A stretch of 64,000 nucleotides of DNA from Thiosulfatimonas sediminis (GTDB taxonomy: Bacteria > Pseudomonadota > Gammaproteobacteria > Thiomicrospirales > Thiomicrospiraceae), in NCBI RefSeq assembly GCF_011398355.1, contig NZ_AP021889.1, positions 496,001 through 560,000 on the forward strand, read 5' to 3'. Under the pieces are notes generated by a model that saw only the letters and a list, made by a program, of their open reading frames with translations, had not been told where the DNA came from and did no database searches. The translations under genes and the position numbers were made by a program. Shown here one piece after another: positions 63,982-64,000 of the stretch (positions are counted from its first letter, which is position 1; every line of letters begins with the position of its first letter).

Positions 63982-64000
63982 ATGGCGAACATCACCATTG
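63982..64000 (+). CDS. Start of an unidentified gene (cut by window end)
   Basis: ATG at 63982 preceded by AAAGGAAAACTC; only Met-Ala-Asn-Ile-Thr-Ile can be read. A short AT-rich promoter-like region of about 120 bp follows the variant 3 terminator. Too short to identify. Confidence 0.5.

Overview
The window looks like a chromosomal segment of a gammaproteobacterium. The genes have the feel of sulfur-oxidising Thiomicrospira/Hydrogenovibrio/Thiomicrorhabdus relatives, but this is an impression from protein style and gene mix; no rRNA or tRNA is present to fix it.

Layout. (1) Positions 1-5171 hold core carbohydrate metabolism: the 3' end of glgA, then glgP and glmS. (2) Positions 5191-15560 hold a surface-polysaccharide operon: a glycosyltransferase, an ABC-2 permease and an ATPase with a sugar-binding tail (Wzm/Wzt), a methyltransferase, a three-module glycosyltransferase, and gmd/rmd for GDP-D-rhamnose-type sugar. 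This is the layout of an ABC-transporter-dependent O-antigen. (3) Positions 15678-20469, minus strand, hold a Crp/Fnr regulator and the overlapping genes for a FecR protein, a CHASE2-adenylate cyclase and a TPR/beta-barrel protein. A near-perfect CRP-type box (20632-20647) lies between this block and (4) a giant RTX/S-layer-like gene with an N-terminal DUF4214 region (20830-26640).

The rest, 21371-63768, is best read as one unusual system. The RTX gene has a single N-terminal half (DUF4214, ending in the TFTLT motif) and three alternative C-terminal halves: 21379-26640, 40499-43531, and 56627-63768 (the last broken by an IS66 element). Each begins at the same 8-bp core, CGTTGACT, in the same reading frame. 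Each of the two later, headless C-terminal halves is preceded by a tyrosine integrase gene and a divergent XRE-type gene. The two integrases have nearly identical catalytic halves. I infer two integrative elements stacked in tandem inside the coding sequence. Each carries a full replacement for the 3' part of the host gene. Element 1 spans about 21371-40490 (19 kb) and element 2 about 40491-56618 (16 kb). The most recently connected C-terminus is expressed; older ones are stored downstream as promoterless silent cassettes. Excision or re-integration would swap the C-terminal 1,000-1,750 residues of the surface protein in frame.

Element 1 cargo: a REP-type (Y1) transposase with a tandem duplication, two putative replication proteins flanking an iteron-like gap, a YqaJ nuclease, a Gp3/RDF-like protein, a DUF932 protein, RadC, an Rpn-family protein, and a RelE/HigA-type toxin-antitoxin pair next to the att site. 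Element 2 cargo: a methyltransferase with a regulatory domain, a trwA-trwB-trwC-like mobilization block behind a candidate oriT, a four-gene minus-strand replication/regulation operon, an unknown gene, and an Abi_2 (AbiF-like, HEPN) gene preceded by a structured abiF-type RNA. The window ends with the first codons of another gene (63982).
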